This document shows, in pieces, positions 35,161 through 44,205 of a DNA stretch of 64,000 bases. A program made the translations under genes and the position numbers. Source of the stretch: JBFLYC01 sp040756735. GTDB lineage: Bacteria > Bacillota > DSM-16504 > Desulfitibacterales > Desulfitibacteraceae. The notes under the pieces were generated by a model that was given only the letters and a program-made list of their open reading frames with translations, was not told where the DNA came from and searched no databases. The stretch spans positions 35,541-99,540 of the forward strand of contig JBFLYC010000012.1 of assembly GCA_040756735.1 (NCBI GenBank), given 5' to 3'. The first letter of the stretch is position 1, and every line of letters begins with the position of its first letter.

Positions 35161-36507
35161 CTAAAAGGGAAGTCTGAAATTCCCCTTGCCTTTCTTTCTC
35201 ATCTTTTTATTCCCCTGCATGTCAGCGAAGTGTTTCATCATTTTTCTTGCTTCTGAAAACTGTTTTAAAAGTCTATTCACATCCTGAACTGTATTGCCAC
35301 TTCCCAAGGCAATTCTTTTTTTTCTACTCCCACTGATAATTTCAGGTTTTGTTCTTTCCTGGGGAGTCATTGATTGAATGATAGCTTCTGTACGAACCAG
35401 TTCTTTTTCGTCTAATTGTAGGTTCTTTAATTGTTTACCCATTCCAGGAATCATGCCTAGTAAATCTTCCAATGGACCCATTTTTTTCATCTGCTGCAGC
35501 TGCCCTAAAAAATCTTCCAGGGTAAATTGTTGATGCCTTATTTTAATCTCCATTTCTTTAGCTTTTTTTAGGTCAAATGCCTCTTGGGCTTTATCAATTA
35601 ATGTTAGGACATCTCCCATGCCCAATATGCGTGAAGCCAATCTATCAGGGTGAAAAGTTTCAAGGGCATCTAACTTTTCACCAACACCTATAAATTTAAT
35701 GGGCGCTCCTGTTACTTCACGTATGGATAGTGCTGCCCCACCTCTTGTATCACCATCAAGTTTTGTTAAAATAATACCGGTTATTCCAAGTCTTTGCGCA
35801 AAAGCATCCGCAACATTTACCGCATCTTGACCGGTCATGGCATCAACTACCAAGAGAATCTCATGGGGATTCACCCTTGCTGTCATACCTTCCAATTCAG
35901 CCATCAAACTATCATCAATATGAAGTCTTCCGGCAGTATCTAATATTACCACATCTAAAGCATTTTGATTTGCATAAGCTATTCCTTCAACAGCTATACT
36001 AATTGGGTCTTGAATACCTTTAGAAAATACAGGAATTTCTATTTGTTTGCCTAACACTTCCAATTGCTTAATAGCTGCAGGTCTATAAATATCACAAGCT
36101 GCCAGCAATGGACTGCGGCCTCTCTTTTTCAAAAGCTTGGCAAGTTTTCCAGCAGTTGTTGTTTTACCAGAACCCTGTAAACCGACCATCATGATGACTG
36201 TTGGTGATTTTGTTAAAAAATTGATACCTATATCTTTTTCTCCCATTAATTTAATCATTTCATCATGAACTACTTTGATTACTTGCTGCCCAGGTGTAAG
36301 ACTTTCAAGTACCTCACGCCCTATAGCCCTTTCCTTTATGCCTGCTATAAACTTTTTAACGACTTTAAAATTGACATCAGCTTCCAATAAGGCAATTCTG
36401 ACTTCTCGAAGGGCTAAATCAATATCTTGTTCAGTAAGCTTGCCCTTCCCCCTAAGCCTTTTGAAGGTTTCTTGGAGTTTCTCACTAAGATTAGCGAACA
36501 TTGCCAA
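35161..36507 (-). CDS. ffh: Signal recognition particle GTPase Ffh
   Basis: Ffh binds signal peptides and the 4.5S/scRNA and delivers ribosomes to FtsY. The N and G domains have GLQGSGKTTTAGKLAKLL, ACDIYRPAAIKQL, VVILDTAGRLHIDDSLM and LTKLDGDTRGGAALSI. The C-terminal M domain (LGMIPGMGKQLKNL onward, SGSRKKRIALGSGNTVQDVN) is methionine-rich and ends in basic residues. The TTG at 36507 has a seven-base spacing to GGAGG; ATG 36501 is the alternative. The length of 448 residues is normal. Confidence 0.97.
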   Translation of the reverse strand: MAMFANLSEKLQETFKRLRGKGKLTEQDIDLALREVRIALLEADVNFKVVKKFIAGIKERAIGREVLESLTPGQQVIKVVHDEMIKLMGEKDIGINFLTKSPTVIMMVGLQGSGKTTTAGKLAKLLKKRGRSPLLAACDIYRPAAIKQLEVLGKQIEIPVFSKGIQDPISIAVEGIAYANQNALDVVILDTAGRLHIDDSLMAELEGMTARVNPHEILLVVDAMTGQDAVNVADAFAQRLGITGIILTKLDGDTRGGAALSIREVTGAPIKFIGVGEKLDALETFHPDRLASRILGMGDVLTLIDKAQEAFDLKKAKEMEIKIRHQQFTLEDFLGQLQQMKKMGPLEDLLGMIPGMGKQLKNLQLDEKELVRTEAIIQSMTPQERTKPEIISGSRKKRIALGSGNTVQDVNRLLKQFSEARKMMKHFADMQGNKKMRKKGKGNFRLPF

Positions 36508-36542
36508 ATTACTCCCTCCTATCTCTATCCAGGGCAGAAAGA

Positions 36543-36878
36543 TTATAACATTTCGTCCAACAACTTTAATATATGCCCTTGATCTTCCCTTTGCAGCTGG
36601 CTGTTTTCTATAATTTTTCTTATGGTTTGAATTATTTTATGATCCTGTTGATACTTTTCTAAAAGCTGTAGTTTCTGTTCATAGTTTTCCAAAACTTTTT
36701 CAGTACGTTTTATTAGATCAAATACTGCCTGGCGGCTAATATTTAATTCCTGAGATATTTCTCCTAAAGAAAAATCTTGAAAATAGTACAAATTGAATAC
36801 TTGTTGCTGTCTTTTTGTTAGCAGAGGTGTATAAAAGTCAAACAGCCTAGCATATACATTCACTTTTGGTAAATCCAT
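36543..36878 (-). CDS. ylxM: UPF0122 helix-turn-helix protein YlxM
   Basis: YlxM is a sigma-70 region 4-like helix-turn-helix protein of 111 residues. It is encoded with ffh in most Firmicutes and thought to modulate the SRP pathway. LLTKRQQQVFNLYYFQDFSL followed by GEISQELNISRQAVFDLIKR is the helix-turn-helix. It is the first gene after a good promoter, leading ylxM-ffh-rpsP-khpA. Confidence 0.93.
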   Translation of the reverse strand: MDLPKVNVYARLFDFYTPLLTKRQQQVFNLYYFQDFSLGEISQELNISRQAVFDLIKRTEKVLENYEQKLQLLEKYQQDHKIIQTIRKIIENSQLQREDQGHILKLLDEML

Positions 36879-36927
36879 AGCATCCTCACACCTGATACCT
36901 TGTAAAGTATTATTACTTCACAGAGGA

Positions 36928-36956
36928 ATATTAATATATTATTTTCTATATGTCAA
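36928..36956 (-). promoter_or_regulatory. Sigma-A promoter of ylxM-ffh-rpsP-khpA
   Basis: TTGACA (36951-36956, perfect) and TAATAT (36928-36933) with a 17-base spacer on the minus strand, just downstream of the mtaD stop codon. Confidence 0.72.
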
Positions 36957-36957
36957 G

Positions 36958-38262
36958 TTATAAGAGTTTTTTGACTATATCATTTACTTCAAAAATAACT
37001 CTTTCCTCATCCATGGTGAAAACCTCTCTATTCATCATTACTACTTTACCATCAATAATGACAGTATCAACATCTGCCGCTGATGCAGAATAGACCAAAT
37101 GGGCATTTATATCATGAATGGGCTGCAGATGAGGTTCTTTTAAATTCAAAATAATTATATCAGCCTTCATGCCAGCCTGTATTGTTCCTATTTCCTTTTC
37201 TAAGCCTAACACTTTAGCTCCATTTTTCGTGGCCATGGCTAATGCAGTATATGAGGGAATGACTGTGGGGTCTAATGTATGTACTTTTTGTAGTAAAGCA
37301 GCGCTTCTCATCTCTTGTATCATATCTAAGTTGTTATTGCTTGCTGCCCCATCTGTACCAAGACCTACAGTGATCCCTGCCTTTAACATTTTTGTCACAG
37401 GAGCTATGCCGCTGGCAAGTTTCATGTTGCTTTCCGGGTTATGTGCTACTCCAACATTACCCTTTAATATTAATTCCATGTCACTGTCAGTAGCATAAAC
37501 ACAATGGGCAGCAATTACTTTTACCCCGGAAAACAAACCTGCATCATATGCTATTTCAAAAGCAGTCTTCCCATACTGTTCTTTAAGCTGCTTTACTTCG
37601 GAAAGAGTCTCAGCCAAGTGAATATGTATCCCAATTCCCAAATTTTTTGCTTCTGCGGTTACCTCCTCCAAAAAATCAGGTGGGCATGTATAGGGAGCAT
37701 GGGGGCCTAACATGGCAGTAATGCGTCCTTCGGCTGATTGATGCCACTTATGCGTAAAATCAACACTTTCTTTTAAAGATTTGTCTCCATTGTTAAAAGC
37801 AATTATTCCCCTACTTAAACAAGCTCTCATGCCTGTTTGTTGAACTGCTTCAGCTACCTGGTCCATCATAAAATACATGTCTGCAAAACATGTGGTTCCA
37901 CCTTTGATCATCTCCAGGATGGCCAGTTTAGTTCCCCAATGAACATAGTCTGGCATCAGCTTATCTTCTAAGGGCCAAATCTTTTTCTCAAGCCATTCCA
38001 TTAAGGGTAAGTCATCAGCATAACCCCTTAGAAGAGTCATAGCAGCATGAGTATGGCAATTGATAAAACCGGGAAGTACTACCATACCTGTTGCATCAAT
38101 AACTTCGTATTCTTCATTTGAATAATTATGAGTAGCATGGACCACTTGAGTTATTTTATTACCATCTATTAAGATATCCCCGATAAAATAGTGGTCCCCT
38201 GCCGCCAACTGATCATCAACCATAGTTAAGATGTAACCATTCTTAATTACCTTTTTTTTCAT
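36958..38262 (-). CDS. mtaD: 5-methylthioadenosine/S-adenosylhomocysteine deaminase
   Basis: An amidohydrolase that deaminates methylthioadenosine or S-adenosylhomocysteine to inosyl products. Metal ligands are seen in GFINCHTHAAMTLLRGYAD, IHIHLAETLSEVKQ, VIAAHCVYATDSD and LGTDGAASNNNLDMI. LGPHAPYTCPP is the substrate-loop motif. GTG 38271 is part of the GAGGTG site; ATG 38262 six bases later is preferred, giving 434 residues. It stands alone between ftsY and ylxM, genes that are adjacent in Bacillus, so it is an insertion. No methionine-related riboswitch is visible. Confidence 0.9.
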   Translation of the reverse strand: MKKKVIKNGYILTMVDDQLAAGDHYFIGDILIDGNKITQVVHATHNYSNEEYEVIDATGMVVLPGFINCHTHAAMTLLRGYADDLPLMEWLEKKIWPLEDKLMPDYVHWGTKLAILEMIKGGTTCFADMYFMMDQVAEAVQQTGMRACLSRGIIAFNNGDKSLKESVDFTHKWHQSAEGRITAMLGPHAPYTCPPDFLEEVTAEAKNLGIGIHIHLAETLSEVKQLKEQYGKTAFEIAYDAGLFSGVKVIAAHCVYATDSDMELILKGNVGVAHNPESNMKLASGIAPVTKMLKAGITVGLGTDGAASNNNLDMIQEMRSAALLQKVHTLDPTVIPSYTALAMATKNGAKVLGLEKEIGTIQAGMKADIIILNLKEPHLQPIHDINAHLVYSASAADVDTVIIDGKVVMMNREVFTMDEERVIFEVNDIVKKLL

Positions 38263-38287
38263 TTTTATCACCTCAAAAGGATTACTA

Positions 38288-38314
38288 TATAAAAAAGGGG
38301 TTGGTTATCCCTTT
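38288..38314 (-). terminator. Terminator after ftsY
   Basis: AAAGGG (38309-38314) and CCCTTT (38294-38299) on the minus strand form a short stem followed by a T-run. It lies about 85 bases beyond the ftsY stop. Confidence 0.5.
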
Positions 38315-38398
38315 CTTTAATGGGTACAAATGACGCAGCTATCTGGCATAGATTCATCATAAAGCTTGTGAGGTGGAAGTTAGAACAGTGTCAATAAA

Positions 38399-39325
38399 CT
38401 AAAAGGATATCTGCGTATCAAAAAGAGCCTTGACAAACTCTTTCGAGTCAAAGGGCTTCAAATCGTCAATTTTTTCTCCCACACCTATATATTTGATTGG
38501 TATACCTAATTCTGATTTAATGCTAAAAATCATGCCTCCTTTAGCAGTACCATCAAGCTTTGTTAAGACAATACCGGTAACATCAACAACTTCTTTAAAA
38601 ATTTTTGCCTGGGAAAGAGCATTTTGCCCAGTTGTGGCATCAAGAACTAAGAGTATTTCATTGGGAGCGTCTTCTTTGCTTTTACTAACTACCCTCTTAA
38701 CTTTACCCAGCTCATTCATCAAATTCACTTTGTTGTGCAGCCTTCCTGCTGTATCGATCAATATAACATCTAACTTCCTGGCAACACCTGCTTGTACTGC
38801 ATCGAAAGCTACAGCAGCAGCATCTGACCCCTCATGATGTTTTACAATACTCGCTCCGGTACGCTTGGCCCATATTTCCAGCTGTTCTATGGCGGCAGCT
38901 CTAAAAGTGTCCCCTGCTGCCAATAGAACACTACTACCTTTTTCTTTAAAACTATAAGCCAATTTTCCTATTGTAGTAGTTTTCCCAGCTCCATTAACAC
39001 CCACTACAAGTATTACCGTAGGTTTATTTTGAGACATATTTATCTCGTTTTCATCAGTCTCTAAAAGAAAAACTAGCTCTTCTTGAATTATTCGATACAC
39101 CTCATCCATGTCTGATATTTTTTGTTCATAAACCTTGGTCTTAATTTTGTCAATTAGTTCAATGGTAGTTTTTACACCAATATCTGCCCCTAAGAAAACT
39201 TCTTCTAACTGTTCAAAGAATTCATCGTCAATTCTTTTGTAACCAGTAATCAATTCTGTAACTTTATCCACAAACCCTCTCTTGGTTTTTGATAAACCTT
39301 CCCTAAGCCTATTAAAAAAACTCAT
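38399..39325 (-). CDS. ftsY: Signal recognition particle receptor FtsY
   Basis: FtsY is the SRP receptor GTPase at the membrane. The 308-residue form has a short N-terminus without the long acidic domain of E. coli. ILVVGVNGAGKTTTIGKLAY is the P-loop, AAGDTFRAAAIEQLEIWAKR the receptor-specific motif, VILIDTAGRLHNKVNLMNEL the G3 region, and LTKLDGTAKGG the G4. It lies downstream of smc, as in Bacillus, with the JAMM-like gene between. Confidence 0.97.
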   Translation of the reverse strand: MSFFNRLREGLSKTKRGFVDKVTELITGYKRIDDEFFEQLEEVFLGADIGVKTTIELIDKIKTKVYEQKISDMDEVYRIIQEELVFLLETDENEINMSQNKPTVILVVGVNGAGKTTTIGKLAYSFKEKGSSVLLAAGDTFRAAAIEQLEIWAKRTGASIVKHHEGSDAAAVAFDAVQAGVARKLDVILIDTAGRLHNKVNLMNELGKVKRVVSKSKEDAPNEILLVLDATTGQNALSQAKIFKEVVDVTGIVLTKLDGTAKGGMIFSIKSELGIPIKYIGVGEKIDDLKPFDSKEFVKALFDTQISF

Positions 39326-39369
39326 GGTTTTATCCTCCGTTGCCCTTGCATTATAATTAAATTGTCACC

Positions 39370-39412
39370 AAATGTTACTGGGTTAAGGTTTTACCTTAAC
39401 CCAGTAACATTT
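39370..39412. terminator. Very strong 20-bp perfect hairpin between the JAMM-like gene and ftsY
   Basis: AATGTTACTGGGTTAAGGT and its exact complement (39371-39389 and 39393-39411) with a three-base loop, extended one pair outward. It lies 12 bases after the JAMM-like stop codon. On the minus strand ATTTGG follows rather than a long T-run. It may end that transcript or stabilise its 3' end. A poor promoter-like TATAAT for ftsY follows at 39350-39355. Confidence 0.6.
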
Positions 39413-39423
39413 TATCATGCCCC

Positions 39424-40593
39424 TTATTGAAGAACAATACTTTTACATAGGTCTGTAAACTCTTGTGCTATGGCAAATTTCCTGTTGCGTATACTTGCTT
39501 CCTCCTCAGTAGTTTCTGCATCAAAAAATTTGTTATTAAGGGTTTCATCTTCATCTGATAGTTCAAAAATTCTGTCTGACTTTTCTACCACTGTAGCGCC
39601 TCGTATCCTTCCATCTTTATCATGACCAATTGCAATAATTGGTCTTCCCCATGTACCTGGTCCTGCATTAGCATCTCCAATATGCATTACACCTGTTCCC
39701 CCAGGATGAGTATGAATAATTATAGCATTAGCTGGAATCACATCTCTATATATTTTTCTAAGAGATTTACCTGTAATATCAGCATAACTAGAAGCTAAAA
39801 GTCTTGAAGGAACATACCCTATGCCCCCTGCAACAATTTTGGCATCTCCCGTTACATGACCATTTTCATCAATCAGTCCAATGGTAGCCACTTCTCTTCC
39901 TTGTCCAATTCTCAATGATTCATCTACAAGAGACCTTGCCAGCCTTTCATCCATGGAGTTTACAGTATGTCTGTGTAGATACCAACTGCCATTATCAGTT
40001 TCCTCTTTGGAATACTTTTTAGATAATTTAACATCAACCTCCGGCAGTTCTTCAGATACATCCAAATATTTTAAGCTTAACTGATGGTTTTTTCGTAAGA
40101 CCTTCTTTTCCTCATCCATAGTGTTTGTTGCCAATGTAGCAATATTAAGTGCTTCAGACTGGGTTGATAAATCAAAGAATTCAGGTCTAGGATAAACAAT
40201 TCCAATACCAGCTATTCCATTGTTTTTAACTCCTATACTTATAATAGGACAATTGAAAAAGTCTACCCCAGATACATCAGTAATTAAACCAGTTTTTCCA
40301 GGCCTGGTCACAATAAATACCGTGTTCTCTGGAAGTTGAGTTAACCCTTCTAACAGAGATTTACCTTGCATGGATGTTATCTTGCTTAGTAATGTCCTAA
40401 GGGGAAGTCCGCTTAAACCACCATCAACTATGTCAGTTGCTTCATCAACATTACCCTGGTCATTTATAAAACCAAAACATCCGCAGTTTCTGCCCTGACT
40501 TAACTGCATTGTTCTTGCAACTAAGTTCTGAGTCAATTCTGATGCAATGCCGTTTACCCGTGCATTCAAGTTAAACCACTCCAGACAAAACAT
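39424..40593 (-). CDS. JAMM/MPN-like protein with an internal duplication
   Basis: I do not recognise a named family. The 389 residues contain two related halves, about 25-145 and 218-347. Both run G-I-[N/D]-[D/E]-x-G-[N/H]-V, GKSL, a central strand, then PIISIG or PIIAIG. In the second half the strand is IIIHTHPGG followed by TGVMHIGD. His294, His296 and Asp307 have the H-x-H-P-x(9)-D spacing of JAMM metalloproteases, with His304 at the usual Ser position. In the first half the equivalent is IVTRPGK and the ligands are gone, so it looks like a dead copy. No signal peptide is seen. It sits between smc and ftsY. Function unknown; a peptidase or isopeptidase is possible. Confidence 0.75.
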   Translation of the reverse strand: MFCLEWFNLNARVNGIASELTQNLVARTMQLSQGRNCGCFGFINDQGNVDEATDIVDGGLSGLPLRTLLSKITSMQGKSLLEGLTQLPENTVFIVTRPGKTGLITDVSGVDFFNCPIISIGVKNNGIAGIGIVYPRPEFFDLSTQSEALNIATLATNTMDEEKKVLRKNHQLSLKYLDVSEELPEVDVKLSKKYSKEETDNGSWYLHRHTVNSMDERLARSLVDESLRIGQGREVATIGLIDENGHVTGDAKIVAGGIGYVPSRLLASSYADITGKSLRKIYRDVIPANAIIIHTHPGGTGVMHIGDANAGPGTWGRPIIAIGHDKDGRIRGATVVEKSDRIFELSDEDETLNNKFFDAETTEEEASIRNRKFAIAQEFTDLCKSIVLQ

Positions 40594-40630
40594 TTTACTT
40601 TAGTTTTCCTCTGAAATAAATGTGTATTCT

Positions 40631-43600
40631 TTAAATAGCTAGAGAATTATCGACTAATTTTACAGAAATTATTTTAGAAACTCCAGGTTCCTCCATGGTT
40701 ACTCCGTACAAGCAATCGGCTGCCAGCATTGTAGTTTGCCTGTGTGTTACTATCAGGAACTGGGTATTCTTAGATAATTCACGTAAGAACTGAGAAAATT
40801 TTTGTTCATTTGCTTCATCCAAAGATGTTTCAATTTCATCTAAAAAACAAAAAGGGCTTGGTTTTACTTTTAAGAATGCAAAAAGTAAGGCAATTGCTGT
40901 AAGAGCTTTTTCTCCCCCAGATAGCAAGGTGAGGTTCTGAAGTCTTTTACCAGGAGGTTGGACCTCAATATCAATACCAGCATTAAGCAGATCTTCTTCA
41001 TTAGTCACTAATAATCTGGCATCCCCCCCACCAAAAAGATACCTGAAAACAGCAGAAAAGTGTTCATTAATCTTGGCAAAGGTTTGGCTAAACCTTTCCT
41101 CCATAATGCTGTCAATTTCTTTTATAACTTTCTCTAGAGCTCTTTTAGCCCTATCCATATCACTTCTTTGTTCCTCTAAAAAGTTTACCCTCTCATATAA
41201 TTTTTCATAATGTTCTATTGAGCCAAGGTTGACTTGACCTAAAGAACTAATTTGCGCTTTGAGCTTTTCAACTTCCAATTTAATATTATTAACCTTTATA
41301 AAACTATCGCAAACATAATCTACCCCGAACCTTTCATTCATTGCAGATTGGACTGTATCTAAGCTGCTTTCAATTTTTGCTCTTTCAAGCTCAATTTGAT
41401 GCTGATGTTTAACTAGTTCATGATATAATGAGTTTGCTTTTGAGAGTATTTTTTCATTATTTGCGATCTTGTTCAAAAAATAATTTCGTTCTTCACTTAT
41501 TGTTAAAATTACATCTTCAATAACTTCTTTTTTGGTGCTCAGTCTTTGGATTTGATAATTAATCAGATTAATCTCTTGCTCAAGCCTAAGTATCTCCCTC
41601 TCATTTATTTTGATTTTCTCCTGATTAGTTTTATTCAATTGGCAAAATTTATCCAAACCATTCTGCATTTCCACCAATTTTTCTCTTGATTGTATAAATT
41701 TTTGCTCCCAATATTCGCTGTCTAACTGCAGTTTGTGAAGATTTCCAGTTATTGTATCTATACGAACTTGCTTTTCACTTTTTAATTCCAATAATTTGTT
41801 TAGTTCTTTACTAGCATAGACTTCCCTTCCTTGAAGTTCTGTAATGCTTTGGCTAATTAACACTATATTGTTTTGTATTTCAACAAGTTGATCTTCTAAA
41901 ATCTTTTTTTCTTTTGAAAATATTTCTATCTCTTCTTGGACAGCTACAATTTTTTCTAAAGTAACTTCCAAGACATTTTCTACCTTTAAACAAGATAAGC
42001 GTGTTTTTTCCTGGTGAGTTTCTAGCTCTCGTAACTGCTGAGTTATTTCACTTTCTACAACCTGAGCTTTTTCGACTCCTTGTTTCTTCTTTGCCAAGTC
42101 TCCTTCTAAAAGAGCCAACTGTTCCTTTAAACTGGTTAATTCTTTCTTTCTTTGTATTAACCCGCTACTAGAAGCTTTTATGTACCCACCAGATATAGGT
42201 CCCCCGGGCAATATTACTTGACCATCCAAAGAGACTACTTTGAAAGCATATCTGGCTGCTTTTGCTAAAGCCAATCCATGGGCTAAATTTTCCACGATCA
42301 CTACTCTACCTAAAAGAAATTTCAGCATCCCTTGGCATTCAGAATTGGTAAATATAAGTTCAGATGCTAATCCTATAAAACCTTTCATACTCTGTATCCT
42401 TGTGGATAACTCCAGAGTTTCTCTTTGTATAGTATTTAGAGGTAAAAAGGTTACCTTTCCAACCTTCTCCTTTTTCAAAAATTCAATGGCTTTTTGGGCA
42501 TCTTGCTCTGTATAAGTCACTATATTTTGCAATTGGCTACCTAAAGCAGTTTCTACAGACAATACCAGCCCAGAGGGAACATCTAACAAATCTGCAACAC
42601 TTCCAATTATTCCTTTAAAATCCTGATGACCAGCAGTTTTTCTCTGTAGCAGCAGTTTAACACCAGGAAAATAGCCTTCCTTATCTTTTTCCAAATCAGC
42701 AAGCACCTTGATTTTGGACTTAATTTCTAGTATCTTTGCATCTAATTCTTGAATTTGTTTTAAAGCAATATCCATATCCCTTCTAACCATGTCTAATTGG
42801 TTTTGCTTTATGTTACACTGTTTTTTTTGCCTTTCTAATTCTGACTTATAATAATGTACTTCATTATTTATTGTTACTTGAACTTTTTGAAGTTCAGCCA
42901 GCTTAGCATTCCTTTCCTCTACTTGAGCTATGATCTTTTCTCCTTGTTTCTTGAACAAATTGCTTTTGGTCTCTAGTTTAGTTATGTCATTGTTATACTG
43001 CATTACCATTGCTTGATAGTCTATTATCGAATTATTTGCTGACCTGATTACTTCGTCATTCTTGTCCAACCAAGCCTTGTCTTTCTGGAGTTGCTCATTT
43101 AGAGCATCAGTCTGAGTATTAATTTGTTGCTTTTTCTTCTCAATATCAAATATTTCTTCCTGGCACATAAATATTTTGTCTTGATAGGCCTTTATTTCTT
43201 CATTACGGCTGTCAACTTCAGCTTTTAACCAAACAATCTCTTTATGTAAATTATTAATCCTTTCTTTAATAACTTTTTCTTCACCTAAATACTTTTCAAC
43301 AGAAGATTTTATCTCACCTACAATGGCTGTTAACGGTGATATCTTTTCCTGATACCCGTCAGAGGTTAGTTTCAGGTCCAAAAGTTTTTTATCAAAAGAA
43401 AAAATAAAACTGTTATAAGCGGATAGTCTACTATTATGCTTTCTAGTTTGCTCTTCTAGAGTTTGCAGCCTCTTCACATGCTTTTCTTTTTCCACTATGT
43501 AATATTGGTATTCAAGGTTATCAAGCACGTTGCTTTTCTCTAGATAATCCTTTGCTTTGTCAGCCTCTTCCTTGAGAGTGGGCAGCTGACTTTGAATCTC

Positions 43601-44188
43601 ATAAATAAGATCCTCTAACCTAATTAAATTCCGCTCTGTGTCTAATACTTTCGTTTGCGCTTCCTTTTTACGATGTTTATACTTAGTTATGCCTGCAACT
43701 TCTTCAAAAAGTGGCCTTCTGTCTTCAGGAGATGAATTTATTATTTCATCAACTTTACCCTGTCCGATAATTGCAAAAGCTCCTTTTCCCAACCCAGTAT
43801 CCATAAATAGTGATTGTACATCTTTTAATCTACACGGCACCTTATTTATTAAATACTGGCTTTCTCCGTCACGGTGAATTCTTCTGGTAACTGTTAATTC
43901 ACTATATTCAATAGGGAAAAAACCCGTACTATTGTCTAATACTATACTGACTTCAGCCATTCCAACAGAACGCCTTTTTTTTGTACCTGAAAAAATAATA
44001 TCTTCTAGCTTACTACCCCTTAATGATTTAATACTTTGTTCTCCAAGTACAAATCTTAATGCATCAACAATATTACTCTTTCCACTTCCATTTGGCCCCA
44101 CTACCACAGTAATACCTTTATCCAATTCTATGGACATTTTATTTATGAACGATTTAAAACCTTGCATTTCAAGCCTTAGTAAATGCAA
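40631..44188 (-). CDS. smc: Chromosome segregation protein SMC
   Basis: SMC is the ATPase of bacterial condensin. The 1185-residue protein begins MHLLRLEMQGFKSF, with Walker A VVGPNGSGKSNIVDALRF. A long coiled coil follows to the hinge around residues 510-640 (VKLLLQRKTAGHQDFKGIIG, VVSLDGQVILPGGPISGGYI), then the returning coil. The C-terminal signature is LTLLSGGEKALTAIALLFAF and the Walker B FCFLDEIETSLDEAN. The usual LDEVDAALDEAN is changed here in the D-loop region, while the catalytic acid stays. Start is TTG 44188 after AGGGGG. Confidence 0.97.
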   Translation of the reverse strand: MHLLRLEMQGFKSFINKMSIELDKGITVVVGPNGSGKSNIVDALRFVLGEQSIKSLRGSKLEDIIFSGTKKRRSVGMAEVSIVLDNSTGFFPIEYSELTVTRRIHRDGESQYLINKVPCRLKDVQSLFMDTGLGKGAFAIIGQGKVDEIINSSPEDRRPLFEEVAGITKYKHRKKEAQTKVLDTERNLIRLEDLIYEIQSQLPTLKEEADKAKDYLEKSNVLDNLEYQYYIVEKEKHVKRLQTLEEQTRKHNSRLSAYNSFIFSFDKKLLDLKLTSDGYQEKISPLTAIVGEIKSSVEKYLGEEKVIKERINNLHKEIVWLKAEVDSRNEEIKAYQDKIFMCQEEIFDIEKKKQQINTQTDALNEQLQKDKAWLDKNDEVIRSANNSIIDYQAMVMQYNNDITKLETKSNLFKKQGEKIIAQVEERNAKLAELQKVQVTINNEVHYYKSELERQKKQCNIKQNQLDMVRRDMDIALKQIQELDAKILEIKSKIKVLADLEKDKEGYFPGVKLLLQRKTAGHQDFKGIIGSVADLLDVPSGLVLSVETALGSQLQNIVTYTEQDAQKAIEFLKKEKVGKVTFLPLNTIQRETLELSTRIQSMKGFIGLASELIFTNSECQGMLKFLLGRVVIVENLAHGLALAKAARYAFKVVSLDGQVILPGGPISGGYIKASSSGLIQRKKELTSLKEQLALLEGDLAKKKQGVEKAQVVESEITQQLRELETHQEKTRLSCLKVENVLEVTLEKIVAVQEEIEIFSKEKKILEDQLVEIQNNIVLISQSITELQGREVYASKELNKLLELKSEKQVRIDTITGNLHKLQLDSEYWEQKFIQSREKLVEMQNGLDKFCQLNKTNQEKIKINEREILRLEQEINLINYQIQRLSTKKEVIEDVILTISEERNYFLNKIANNEKILSKANSLYHELVKHQHQIELERAKIESSLDTVQSAMNERFGVDYVCDSFIKVNNIKLEVEKLKAQISSLGQVNLGSIEHYEKLYERVNFLEEQRSDMDRAKRALEKVIKEIDSIMEERFSQTFAKINEHFSAVFRYLFGGGDARLLVTNEEDLLNAGIDIEVQPPGKRLQNLTLLSGGEKALTAIALLFAFLKVKPSPFCFLDEIETSLDEANEQKFSQFLRELSKNTQFLIVTHRQTTMLAADCLYGVTMEEPGVSKIISVKLVDNSLAI

Positions 44189-44205
44189 AATTATTCCCCC
44201 TATAC

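Noticed and set aside
38272..38398. A SAM- or methionine-related riboswitch before mtaD
   Set aside because: No conserved riboswitch core or multi-stem arrangement was visible; only the ftsY terminator hairpin.
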